A stretch of 52,318 bases of DNA, taken from positions 1 through 52,318 of IMG/VR virus record IMGVR_UViG_3300006870_000021; one strand, written 5' to 3'. The position numbers and the translations under genes are program-made. The first letter of the stretch is position 1. Each line of letters opens with the position of its first letter. This stretch comes from a virus. This document shows positions 1-7,750 of the stretch, piece by piece. The notes under the pieces were generated by a model that was given only the letters and a program-made list of their open reading frames with translations, searched no databases and was not told where the DNA came from.

Positions 1-843
1 ACTCATGAAAATCCCCAGATAGTACAGCAAGGAGATCAATTAGGTACTTTAAAGTTTAACGCATATACAGGCGCTGCTGGCGAACCTTATGGAAATGCTG
101 CATTTATAAGTGCAATAGCAAGTGAAACTCCTAGTTTTGGGCAAAAAACTATAGATGCAGAACTTTTATTAGGATCTATTAACAGTGTTGCAACAGGAGA
201 CTTTGTTACAATAAATTCTAAAGGTATTATTAAACCAAAAGGAATTATAATAGAACACACTCTTAATAGTGTGGCGCAACGTGATAAATCAAAACCTTGG
301 TGGCTTTCCGGAGGAACAGATTTTAGTTATCCGGTCCCTATAACAATAAACACAACTAGCACAGGTATACTTATTGCACAAACAGGAAACTTTAAACAAC
401 CTGCTATGCGTTTTGAAAGTTATGATAACAATCCATTAAAAGCTGGGTGGACTACTTTTAACAGATTTCGAGGTACACCCGATAATCCTGAATCTTTAAA
501 AAATGGTGACTTCATATATGCATTTGACTGGATGGGAAAATCATCAGATGAACCATGGGAATGGGGAATGGCTCAAACTGCAATTATAGATGACGATCCG
601 GGTGAGGGATATTTACCTACAAGTATGAACTGGGTTACTAGATTAGAACCATTCGGTGAACCAAAGGTTGCAGTAAAGATTAGTAGTAATGGCACACTTA
701 CTACTAATTACGGTAGTGTAATAAATGAAAATTTAGAGTTAAACGTAGAAGAAGTAAAAAATGTTAACTTAGAAGATGTAAAATTTGTTAAAGTAAAAGT
801 TAACGGTGAGTATAGAGCAATGCCTACTTATTCATTTGGATGA
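1..843 (+). CDS. Tail-fibre-like structural protein, C-terminal part (5' end outside window)
   Basis: The frame is open from base 1 to the TGA at 841-843, so this is the 3' part of a larger gene. The GTG at 271 lies inside the frame and is not a likely start. Residues encoded by 1-240 (GTLKFNAYTG, AAFISAI, and later TINSKGIIKPKG) align by eye with the central/C-terminal part of the fibre protein at 21844-23301 (GTLNFKAYDG, SAYISAL, SVSYMKLKG). The two are therefore paralogues. The rest is a unique C-terminal domain rich in Trp, Asn and Gly with no family I recognise. The gene converges on the minus-strand gene at 828-1025, overlapping by 16 nt with no terminator visible. A receptor-binding fibre role is inferred from the paralogy. 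Confidence 0.7.
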   Translation, partial: THENPQIVQQGDQLGTLKFNAYTGAAGEPYGNAAFISAIASETPSFGQKTIDAELLLGSINSVATGDFVTINSKGIIKPKGIIIEHTLNSVAQRDKSKPWWLSGGTDFSYPVPITINTTSTGILIAQTGNFKQPAMRFESYDNNPLKAGWTTFNRFRGTPDNPESLKNGDFIYAFDWMGKSSDEPWEWGMAQTAIIDDDPGEGYLPTSMNWVTRLEPFGEPKVAVKISSNGTLTTNYGSVINENLELNVEEVKNVNLEDVKFVKVKVNGEYRAMPTYSFG

Positions 844-1025
844 ATACCAACCTCTTCAATTTTAATATCTTTTCCTTGCCATGACCAAATAGTATGATCG
901 TACCAAGTATGAGATCCTGTACTTTGCGATTCGGCAAAAATATACAAACTTGTTTCAAGTTGAACTATCTTCTTGCCATCTTTCCAGTGACTTATGTAAC
1001 TTAAACATTCTTTAAATTTAGACAT
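828..1025 (-). CDS. Small hypothetical protein (65 aa)
   Basis: This 65-residue protein contains many aromatic residues (HTWYDHTIWSWQ). No family is recognised and no signal peptide or membrane segment is visible. The ATG at 1025 is preceded by a GGA-containing purine run. Its 5' end overlaps the 3' end of the 1001-1798 gene by 25 nt, and its 3' end overlaps the convergent fibre gene by 16 nt. It is the last gene of the leftward run that begins near 6625. Confidence 0.5.
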   Translation of the reverse strand: MSKFKECLSYISHWKDGKKIVQLETSLYIFAESQSTGSHTWYDHTIWSWQGKDIKIEEVGIHPNE

Positions 1026-1798
1026 TTTTCTTTTCCGTATTCGCTTAAATTTTTTATAGTATCAAATAATAATCGTTCTGTCTCTAAACTGTAATCTGTT
1101 CTAGATCTATATGCATTGATTATACCTTCGGCTCTGCGAAATCCGTTAATGCTTGATTTCCAAAATTCGGCTGCATTATCTAAGTCTAACGCTGTATCGA
1201 CTTCAAAGAATACACTATCTTTAAAATAAAAATTTTCATTTACAAAGTGGTTTACTAAAACATGATTTGGACTGTAATATGCAAGATTCTTTTGTTTACA
1301 TTGTACTCCTAAGTTATAATATGCATCGACTACTTTTTTAATATATGATTTAAAGTCTTCAACAACATTATTACTATTCGTCATTATATTAAATAACATA
1401 TAAGGCGGCGGATAACCTAACTCGCCTGGGCTACTAAAATAAGTATAGATATATTGTTCACCTTCTATTTGAACAGATGAGTAATTTTTTAATGTAGGAA
1501 ATTCAGGCATGGGATCTAACTTTTGATAATTTGAAATACCCCTAATTTTATTAGGATGGTATTCTTGCAAACAATGCATGTCTCCGTTAACTTTTAGACA
1601 ATGAACATATCTATAGCTAATTGTTTTTATTTCCTCATCGGTTATGTCCCACACACAATAATCAGGTCTATCTTTATATATGTAAAGCTTAGTAATAGAA
1701 TCTCTTGGATTTTGTTTTACAAACTCGTCAAATGTTTTTGTCCAGTTATCAAAGGTATAACATTTATCAACTATTATTTGTTTTAAATCTTCAATCAA
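1001..1798 (-). CDS. Hypothetical protein (265 aa), TTG start
   Basis: No family is recognised with confidence. The start is a TTG at 1796-1798 that overlaps the TGA stop of the upstream oxygenase-like gene (TTGA) and follows an AAGGA ribosome site at about 7 nt. This supports TTG over later codons. A segment near residues 165-200 (YYSPNHVLVN, then an acidic FFEVD) loosely recalls the catalytic and metal loops of kinase-fold proteins, as in the 16484-17176 gene. That resemblance is too weak for a name. It is translationally coupled in the oxygenase array. Confidence 0.6.
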   Translation of the reverse strand: MIEDLKQIIVDKCYTFDNWTKTFDEFVKQNPRDSITKLYIYKDRPDYCVWDITDEEIKTISYRYVHCLKVNGDMHCLQEYHPNKIRGISNYQKLDPMPEFPTLKNYSSVQIEGEQYIYTYFSSPGELGYPPPYMLFNIMTNSNNVVEDFKSYIKKVVDAYYNLGVQCKQKNLAYYSPNHVLVNHFVNENFYFKDSVFFEVDTALDLDNAAEFWKSSINGFRRAEGIINAYRSRTDYSLETERLLFDTIKNLSEYGKEKCLNLKNV

Positions 1799-2340
1799 GG
1801 TATTTCCTTTTGACTTATTTGAAGTACAATTCTAGGTGTAAGTCCTATATTAACACTTCCGTGTAAGTCATTGTCTTGATCGTACCTAAACAAGTCACCT
1901 GACGCATATCCGCTAACAAATTTATTTTCGTGTATAAACACATGCCCAGGTTCATAATCTTTCCATGGCATCCAAAATCTATAATTATTGTCGTGTACAT
2001 TTACAGTATCTCTGTGTAGCGGCATAAACTGTCCCGGCATCTGCTTTACTATCCACCAGTCTCCTTGTAAATATTTGTTAAGCTCGCCCATATCTAAGTC
2101 AAAAGGACAGTTACGATTATCAAATATTTCAGCCATGATTAGATTATTTCCATACGGACCATTAGTAAACATATCGGCTTGGTTATCATCTGTGGCTAGT
2201 GTTTGGTCTACATTAATTTCAACGTCATCATCTTTGCCGTCATGATCTTTCCAAGGACTAATCTCTATACCCTTAGTAGAAATTAACGTATCTATCCATT
2301 CTTGTTTAACTAAGTGATTAAAATTACCGTAAAATTTCAT
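1795..2340 (-). CDS. 2OG-Fe(II) oxygenase-like protein, array copy 1
   Basis: This is a predicted double-stranded beta-helix dioxygenase. From the ATG at 2340 it has 181 residues with H109-x-D111 (PLHRD), H160 (DLHGS) and R170 (TPRIVLQ). That is the order of two metal His, metal Asp and 2-oxoglutarate Arg in this superfamily. The upstream ATG at 2355 is rejected because it would bury the GGAG ribosome site that lies 7 nt before 2340. The four paralogues also begin with M-[KEI]-x-[YF]-x-x-N. It overlaps the SGNH gene upstream by 17 nt. The substrate is unknown, and these folds can also act as small-molecule or protein hydroxylases. Confidence 0.72.
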   Translation of the reverse strand: MKFYGNFNHLVKQEWIDTLISTKGIEISPWKDHDGKDDDVEINVDQTLATDDNQADMFTNGPYGNNLIMAEIFDNRNCPFDLDMGELNKYLQGDWWIVKQMPGQFMPLHRDTVNVHDNNYRFWMPWKDYEPGHVFIHENKFVSGYASGDLFRYDQDNDLHGSVNIGLTPRIVLQISQKEIP

Positions 2341-3070
2341 ATAAGTGCTCCGCATATTTTATATGAGCATCTTTATTTGGATGCCCCCAGGCTAGTCGTT
2401 CTTCACAAAAAAAATCTAAACCTTTATCTGTTAAAAATTTAGATTTACTTTTTTCGTATAAATCTAATATTATAGGCATAGATGAAATAATATTATTATT
2501 CATAGCAGGAACAATATTTATATTGTAGTATTCTAATACTTGTAAGTTTTTGACAAAATCCCAAGATATTCTGTCATCCGAAAACCAATCTATTAGTGCC
2601 TTGTCAGTCTGTTCATTAATAACAGGTTTTATATCTCCTGTATCTTTTACTCCTAATAAACCTTTGTACGGCCATAATAATGATGGTAACTGAAAAGATT
2701 CTACAGTTTTATTAAATATTGCATTGCGTGTTGCTTTAGTGAGTGAGACAATTACTATATCATTGTTAGTAAACTTATAATTGTTTTCAAAAACTTGATA
2801 TACAATTTTATCTAAACTATTTCCGCTTTCGGCATAATTGCAACATTGTAAATTTAGTTTATCTGCTAATAATTGCGGCCAAGATATTAGTTTTTGTTTT
2901 TCTTTTATAGCGTTGTATTCTTCTTGTAGATTCTCAGTTTCTAACTTTTTAAAAAATTTACGTGGATCATCAGACGTTGCTAATCTATAGTCGTTAATAG
3001 ATAATTCGTGTGCTAATAATTCTTCACCAGTGGCATAACTACAACCAAATACATATAATTTACTCATCAT
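2324..3070 (-). CDS. SGNH/GDSL-like hydrolase-fold protein
   Basis: This 248-residue protein begins YVFGCSYATGEE, which resembles SGNH block I with Ser as nucleophile. YAESGNS follows near residue 80, like the block with catalytic Gly/Asn. RLAWGHPNKDAHIKYAE near the C-terminus resembles the Asp/His block. The family removes acyl groups from carbohydrates, lipids or peptides. It sits inside the oxygenase array between copies 1 and 2, sharing 11 nt with the gene before it and 17 nt with the gene after it. The start is one of two adjacent ATG codons (3070 or 3067), and the ribosome site does not decide between them. A second SGNH-like protein lies at 17167-17859. Confidence 0.6.
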   Translation of the reverse strand: MMSKLYVFGCSYATGEELLAHELSINDYRLATSDDPRKFFKKLETENLQEEYNAIKEKQKLISWPQLLADKLNLQCCNYAESGNSLDKIVYQVFENNYKFTNNDIVIVSLTKATRNAIFNKTVESFQLPSLLWPYKGLLGVKDTGDIKPVINEQTDKALIDWFSDDRISWDFVKNLQVLEYYNINIVPAMNNNIISSMPIILDLYEKSKSKFLTDKGLDFFCEERLAWGHPNKDAHIKYAEHLYEILR

Positions 3071-3614
3071 ATATTGTAAATTGAAACGTTAGTCTTTCTG
3101 ATAGCCCTATATTTGCTGCGCCGTGTATTGCAAATGGATCATCGAATTCATATACATCGCCTGCTTTATATGGCCCAATTAATTTATCATCGTATATTAA
3201 AATATGACCAGGTTCATAATCTTTCCAACTCATCCAATAACGTACACAATTTTTTTCAAACTTTGTTGTTCTATCGCTGTGTATAGGAAGTACATGACCG
3301 GGCTTATATTTAAATAGATTAAAATAAGTTCCGCTAGTTCCATCTTTGTATGTAGTTACCCAAGGCGGTATACCTATATCAAATGGAAAGTTTCTCCCGT
3401 CAAATATATAATACATTAAAGACTTAACATCGTAACCTGCATCGCCGTACTTTTTTTGAAAATCACAGAACTCTGCACGTTCTCCTCTTTCAATTGCACC
3501 TTCAATGTCATTATCAACAAACTCGGCTTTTGGTTGCTCTATGCCTTCATTCTCGAGAGCATATGCAATCCATTCGTCTTGTAGCCAGTCTCGATAATTT
3601 CCTATATACTTCAT
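3060..3614 (-). CDS. 2OG-Fe(II) oxygenase-like protein, array copy 2
   Basis: This paralogue of the neighbouring oxygenase-like genes has 184 residues, with H112-x-D114 (IHSDR), H164 (AIHGAANIG) and R174 (SERLTF). The shared KDYEPGHI motif near residue 131 occurs in copies 1 and 5 almost unchanged. The stop of copy 3 and the start of this gene overlap by 4 nt, so translation is coupled. The facial triad is complete, so it is probably catalytic. The substrate is unknown. Confidence 0.72.
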   Translation of the reverse strand: MKYIGNYRDWLQDEWIAYALENEGIEQPKAEFVDNDIEGAIERGERAEFCDFQKKYGDAGYDVKSLMYYIFDGRNFPFDIGIPPWVTTYKDGTSGTYFNLFKYKPGHVLPIHSDRTTKFEKNCVRYWMSWKDYEPGHILIYDDKLIGPYKAGDVYEFDDPFAIHGAANIGLSERLTFQFTIYDE

Positions 3615-4138
3615 TGTTCTTCCTCATATAATGTTACTTGTAAAACTACACGAGGTGTTAAACCTATATTTGCTGCTCCGTGTAGACCTTGTGCATCGTC
3701 GTATTCGTATATATCACCCTTTTTATAGTTTGTTACTATTTCATCTTGAAACTTAAATATATGTCCTATTTCCCAATCTTGTAAAGGGATCCAAAATCTC
3801 TGAGCATTTTTTTGTACAGTAGTGTGCGGGTCAACATGCATCGGCATAAAGTCTCCTGGCATCATTTTTGTTAACCACCAGTGTCTTGATCTTCCACATT
3901 TATGGAATTCTGGTAAATCAAAAGGACAATTGTTTTTATCAAACATTTGAAAGTAAGTAGCTGTTGGATCATATCCAGCATCGATTGCTTTTTGCCACTC
4001 TTTTTCTCCTTCAGGTCCCTGCGGCTTTCCTCCGTCTCTCGGCCTATGCAATCCTTCGTTTTCTAAAATTAATTTTCTCCAAGTATCGAGTGTTTCTTCA
4101 GATACATCTAAATTCTTCATGTTATCTATGTATTTCAT
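3611..4138 (-). CDS. 2OG-Fe(II) oxygenase-like protein, array copy 3
   Basis: The product has 175 residues with H101-x-D103 (MHVDP), H153 (GLHGAANIG) and R163 (TPRVVLQVT). The C-terminal half is very close to copies 1 and 2. The N-terminal third differs and is shorter, as if the array diversifies in the substrate-facing part. The ATG at 4138 follows a GGATGAAG purine run and overlaps the end of copy 4 by 17 nt. Confidence 0.72.
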   Translation of the reverse strand: MKYIDNMKNLDVSEETLDTWRKLILENEGLHRPRDGGKPQGPEGEKEWQKAIDAGYDPTATYFQMFDKNNCPFDLPEFHKCGRSRHWWLTKMMPGDFMPMHVDPHTTVQKNAQRFWIPLQDWEIGHIFKFQDEIVTNYKKGDIYEYDDAQGLHGAANIGLTPRVVLQVTLYEEEQ

Positions 4139-4688
4139 TTTTTACTTCATCCTTTTTATAATATGCAGAAACTTGCAATATTATACGAGTAGTCGAACCT
4201 ATGTTTATTGCTCCGTGTAGTGCTTTTGTTTCATTATACAAGTATAGATCACCTTTATTATATTTGCTTACGGTTATGTCTTCGTATACAAATATGTGTC
4301 CTGGGTCATATTCTGTTAATGGCATCCAATACCTTCGTGTGTTTTTGTCGTCACCTCTTGGATTATCTCTATGGACCGGTATATATTGTCCGGGATACAT
4401 TTTTATTATCCACCAAGTAAAGTCTTCATCTGGCTGAATCCAAGGAGGATCAATTTTAAAACTTAATCCATCCTTTTCTAAAAGTTGAAATTGTACTAAG
4501 TCAGTTCCGTAAACTTTATAAATTTCCTCCTCAGACTTATCCATCGGCTCACGCTTGCCGTTTTCAATTTCCTCAAAAATATTTATATTTTGAAACATGT
4601 CTTTCGGTACGGACAACCCGGGTGTGTTTGTTATTTCTTCAATCCAAGAAGGATTGATCCAGTTTTTATAATTTTTAACAAACTCCAT
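4122..4688 (-). CDS. 2OG-Fe(II) oxygenase-like protein, array copy 4
   Basis: From the ATG at 4688 the product has 188 residues. An in-frame TTG one codon upstream is rejected because AAGGA is spaced about 6 nt from the ATG. Triad residues are VHRD near 106-108, LHGAINIG with His near 158, and TTRIILQVS with Arg near 168. Two Trp residues precede the metal motif (TWWIIKMYPGQ), as in copies 1 and 5. It overlaps both neighbours by 14-17 nt. Confidence 0.72.
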   Translation of the reverse strand: MEFVKNYKNWINPSWIEEITNTPGLSVPKDMFQNINIFEEIENGKREPMDKSEEEIYKVYGTDLVQFQLLEKDGLSFKIDPPWIQPDEDFTWWIIKMYPGQYIPVHRDNPRGDDKNTRRYWMPLTEYDPGHIFVYEDITVSKYNKGDLYLYNETKALHGAINIGSTTRIILQVSAYYKKDEVKNEIHR

Positions 4689-5376
4689 CAATGTTCCTTG
4701 AAGGTTTATAGTCTACTATTTGTAAAATACATCTGTTTGTTGTACCTAAATTGCAAGCACCGTGCCAGTCACCTGCGTAGTCAAACTTATACACATCACC
4801 TTTTTTATAATTAGAAACTTCTTTATCACCTATAATAAATATGTGTCCTGGTTCGTAATCAGTCCAAGGCATCCAATATTTATTTATAGGTATATCAGGT
4901 TTTGCTCTATCAGTATGTACAGGCATTAAGTCTCCTGGTTTCATTGTACTAAACCACCAAGTAATGTGTTTACCTTTATAGTCTAAAAATGGCGGAGGAT
5001 TGTCTAAAAGGTCAAATGATAAATCAAATTTTTCTAGTAGACTAAAATGATTCGCATATACATCATATCCTGAGTTTGTATACATGTCATATTCTTCGCC
5101 CATTTCTCGATCCGGATCGAGATAATCTATATGTATCTTTGCATGTTTAACTGCTTTATCATTAGGATCTAATGTGTTTAGATGTTCTTGTATATTTAGA
5201 TAATCTTCCTTTGTATGTATGTAACTTATGTCTTGTATAAATTCACGTAGTATCGGATTAAATCTTGCTTCATTTCGCAAACTATGTTTTGGCATTTCAA
5301 ACCCAGGATTTGACAACACTTCTTTACACCAGGTATCCGGTATCCAATCTGCATAATTACCAATATATTGTATCAT
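4675..5376 (-). CDS. 2OG-Fe(II) oxygenase-like protein, array copy 5 (long)
   Basis: This is the longest paralogue at 233 residues, with about 45 extra residues before the core (the segment near 45-100, rich in charged residues). The core has H154-x-D156 (VHTDR), H205 (DWHGACNLG) and R215 (TTNRCILQI), plus the YEPGHIFI motif. The ATG at 5376 follows a GAGGAAATTAA ribosome site. It is the first gene of the five-copy array in the direction of transcription. Confidence 0.72.
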   Translation of the reverse strand: MIQYIGNYADWIPDTWCKEVLSNPGFEMPKHSLRNEARFNPILREFIQDISYIHTKEDYLNIQEHLNTLDPNDKAVKHAKIHIDYLDPDREMGEEYDMYTNSGYDVYANHFSLLEKFDLSFDLLDNPPPFLDYKGKHITWWFSTMKPGDLMPVHTDRAKPDIPINKYWMPWTDYEPGHIFIIGDKEVSNYKKGDVYKFDYAGDWHGACNLGTTNRCILQIVDYKPSRNIDGVC

Positions 5377-5405
5377 TTAATTTCCTCTACGGAAATACTT
5401 ATGTT

Positions 5406-5966
5406 TTATAAATTAGTTTCTATGTTAAATCGAACACTTAATAAGTATCTAGGGTGTTTTGAAAAATTTGTAACACTATGTGGTGTAGTTACTTTTACAA
5501 CTTTTGGTTTATCTATAGAACACTCGTCTATAACTTTAGGATTACCTATCCATATTGGTCTTAAATGTTGCGAATCATCTGCTGGTAAATTTGGTTTATT
5601 TGTAGGAGTTGCGTATCCAATGTCATAATTACTATCATACCAATACATTGTTGTATCTTGGCAATTAAATATAGGAATATTTAATGCCCAATGTTGATCC
5701 GGTGTAGGAGGATTATGTCCATCTATATGAACTCGTAAACTTTCATTTCCGCTTAACCCACCTAGCACACATATTTTAATTTTTGGATCTTCTGAGAATA
5801 TATCGATGATATCATCTATAATTTTTTCTCGTAACCAGATGATATCATTGTCTGTTTTATCAAATACTGTTATTGATTGCCCGATTAGATCTTTATTAAT
5901 ATACTTGCTAAAACGTTCCTGTATATCTATAAAATTTTTTAAATCTATATCATAGTGTAAGGGCAT
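5406..5966 (-). CDS. Aspartyl/asparaginyl beta-hydroxylase-like 2OG-Fe(II) protein
   Basis: The 186-residue product has H80-x-D82 (RVHIDG) followed by PPTPDQHWALNIPIFN, then H163 (TPHSVTNF) and R173 (HPRYLLSVRF). This layout is that of the Asp/Asn beta-hydroxylase branch of the superfamily and is distinct from the five-copy array next to it. Its ATG shares one base with the TAA of the nitroreductase gene, so the two are coupled. It may be a target-specific hydroxylase, but the substrate cannot be read. Confidence 0.65.
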   Translation of the reverse strand: MPLHYDIDLKNFIDIQERFSKYINKDLIGQSITVFDKTDNDIIWLREKIIDDIIDIFSEDPKIKICVLGGLSGNESLRVHIDGHNPPTPDQHWALNIPIFNCQDTTMYWYDSNYDIGYATPTNKPNLPADDSQHLRPIWIGNPKVIDECSIDKPKVVKVTTPHSVTNFSKHPRYLLSVRFNIETNL

Positions 5967-6625
5967 TAATATTCTACGACTGGAACTTCTTGTCTTTTAT
6001 TTGTAGGATATAAAATTTCATCGTCAACTTGATGTTTTCTGCGGCTTACACCTTCTTGTTTAAACCCTACACCCATTATCAATAAAGGATCATTCTCTAA
6101 ATTTAGTGCTTCTTTAACTTTTACATGATCCATACTTAAACAACAACCAGTTGCATAACCTAACATCTGAGCAGTTAAATTTAAATAACCAGAAACTATA
6201 CCTAAAGCTACATTTTTATCAAAATCTTTCGGTTCGTCAGCAATTCTTTTTTCTTTAAAGTGTGATTCTACTTTATAATAGTCTTCAAAAACTACAACAA
6301 GATTTGCTAATGTTTGACTTTGTGTAGCATCTCCCATTTCGTGATATTTGTCTTCGTCTCGTGGATGCGGATCAACTATTTTAGTACCATCTTCTGCAAT
6401 AGCGTACGGTGCACCGTGTGTTGCTGCGTGTACTTTTTCGATAGTCTCTCTATCTTGTATAAAGTGAACCTTATAGAATGCCACATTTTGTAAACTAGGA
6501 GCTTGTGTTAAGCTTGTTTTAAGTATGTCTAAATCTTCTTGAGGTATTACTTTATCTAAATCCCAATTACGCTGACAGTGTTGGCTGCGAATTATAGCTT
6601 TGCTTAAATTTTTTCTTATGTCCAT
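5966..6625 (-). CDS. Nitroreductase-family FMN oxidoreductase
   Basis: The product has 219 residues. The N-terminal block AIIRSQHCQRNWDLDKVIP with APSLQN is the FMN-phosphate-binding region of the nitroreductase fold. The later segment ALGIVSGYLNLTAQMLGYATGCC and the LIMGVGFKQ strand match the usual C-terminal half. Members reduce nitro groups, quinones or flavins with NAD(P)H, and some fragment FMN. An AGGAG site precedes the ATG. It is the first gene of the leftward run ending at 828 and is divergent from the radical-SAM operon at 6668. It may supply reductant to the redox enzymes around it, which is inference. Confidence 0.75.
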   Translation of the reverse strand: MDIRKNLSKAIIRSQHCQRNWDLDKVIPQEDLDILKTSLTQAPSLQNVAFYKVHFIQDRETIEKVHAATHGAPYAIAEDGTKIVDPHPRDEDKYHEMGDATQSQTLANLVVVFEDYYKVESHFKEKRIADEPKDFDKNVALGIVSGYLNLTAQMLGYATGCCLSMDHVKVKEALNLENDPLLIMGVGFKQEGVSRRKHQVDDEILYPTNKRQEVPVVEY

Positions 6626-6652
6626 CTTGGTTCTCCTATACAGTTATTTAGT

Positions 6653-6660
6653 CATAAATA
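6653..6660 (+). promoter_or_regulatory. Late-promoter-like octamer CATAAATA, leaderless arrangement
   Basis: The octamer CATAAATA fits the T4-type late -10 element. It ends 7 nt before the ATG at 6668. With the usual 5-6 nt to the start point, transcription would begin at or next to the ATG. No Shine-Dalgarno sequence lies between. A TATAAT hexamer at 6664-6669 overlaps the ATG and is an alternative reading. Confidence 0.45.
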
Positions 6661-6667
6661 TTCTATA

Positions 6668-7750
6668 ATGTTCCATTTTAACGAGCTAACACAAATCCAT
6701 CTTGAAATTACAAATCGCTGTCAAGCAAGCTGTCCTATGTGTAATAGAAATATTAGAGGCGGTTTAGATAATCCTTTAATAAAGAATAATGATTGGACAG
6801 TATCTGATTTTAAGAAAATTTTATCTCACAGTGTTTTAGATAAAATCACTGGTTTTTATTTCTGTGGAAATTTTGGCGATCCTATTATTAATAATGATTT
6901 AATAGATATGTGCAAATATGCAGTAGAGTATAAACCTGAAATAAACATCGCTATACATACAAATGGTAGCGCACGTACTACACAGTGGTGGGAATTGTTA
7001 GCCCAAACATTACCCAAAGATAGTAGAGTAGTTTTTGCACTGGATGGTTTAGCCGATACACATTCATTATATAGGATCGGTACTAGTTTTGAAAAAATTA
7101 TTTCAAATGCTCGGGCATTTATTAATGCAGGAGGAACTGCTGAATGGTGTTTTATTAAATTTAAACATAACGAGCACCAAGTAGGAGAAGCAGAAAAATT
7201 AGCAAAAGAAATGAAATTTAAACATTTTTCAGTAAAGAATAGTAGTCGATTTATCGGTGAACCAAAATATGCTGTTTTAGATTCAAATGCAACTACTACA
7301 CATTATATAGAACCTCCTAGTGATAACAAGATGTCTTTTATAAGTAACGATGTTATTAAAAACTATAAAGAAATAGTTAATAATAGTGAGATAAATTGTT
7401 ATGTTTTACACACGAAGGAAATATATATTGATGCTAATAGGATAGTATATCCTTGTTGTTATCTTGCAAGTGTGCCGTTTACAAATATACCAAAAGATGA
7501 GACAACTCAGGCTCGAATAGATATAAGAACACAGCACGAAGAATATATTACAGATCTTGGCGGATATGATAATATTAATTCTTTACAAAAATCTATCGAA
7601 GATATTGTAAATGCAAAGTTATGGCATACAGTTTGGAACAAATACTGGTTTAAACAAAAAATGATTACCTGTGCAAGAAGTTGTGGCACAATTAAAGAAA
7701 TATCAAAACCTTATGAGCAGATTGTTACTACGGAAACTATAAATGGATAA
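6668..7750 (+). CDS. Radical SAM enzyme (SPASM-like C-terminal Cys region)
   Basis: The product has 360 residues. C18-x3-C22-x2-C25 (CQASCPMC) is the 4Fe-4S/SAM-binding motif. GNFGDP near residue 75 and TNGS near 107 match the following SAM-contact strands. Cysteines near 250-275 (INCYVLH, YPCCYL) and near 338-345 (TCARSCG) resemble an auxiliary-cluster region. It overlaps the next gene by 8 nt and starts a three-gene radical-SAM operon. Enzymes of this architecture modify peptides or small molecules, and no precursor is seen beside it. Confidence 0.8.
   Translation: MFHFNELTQIHLEITNRCQASCPMCNRNIRGGLDNPLIKNNDWTVSDFKKILSHSVLDKITGFYFCGNFGDPIINNDLIDMCKYAVEYKPEINIAIHTNGSARTTQWWELLAQTLPKDSRVVFALDGLADTHSLYRIGTSFEKIISNARAFINAGGTAEWCFIKFKHNEHQVGEAEKLAKEMKFKHFSVKNSSRFIGEPKYAVLDSNATTTHYIEPPSDNKMSFISNDVIKNYKEIVNNSEINCYVLHTKEIYIDANRIVYPCCYLASVPFTNIPKDETTQARIDIRTQHEEYITDLGGYDNINSLQKSIEDIVNAKLWHTVWNKYWFKQKMITCARSCGTIKEISKPYEQIVTTETING

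Noticed and set aside
6653-6669. sigma70 TATAAT at 6664-6669 as an early promoter
   Set aside because: Overlaps the ATG and has no TTGACA-like box about 17 bp upstream. The late-type octamer is a better reading.
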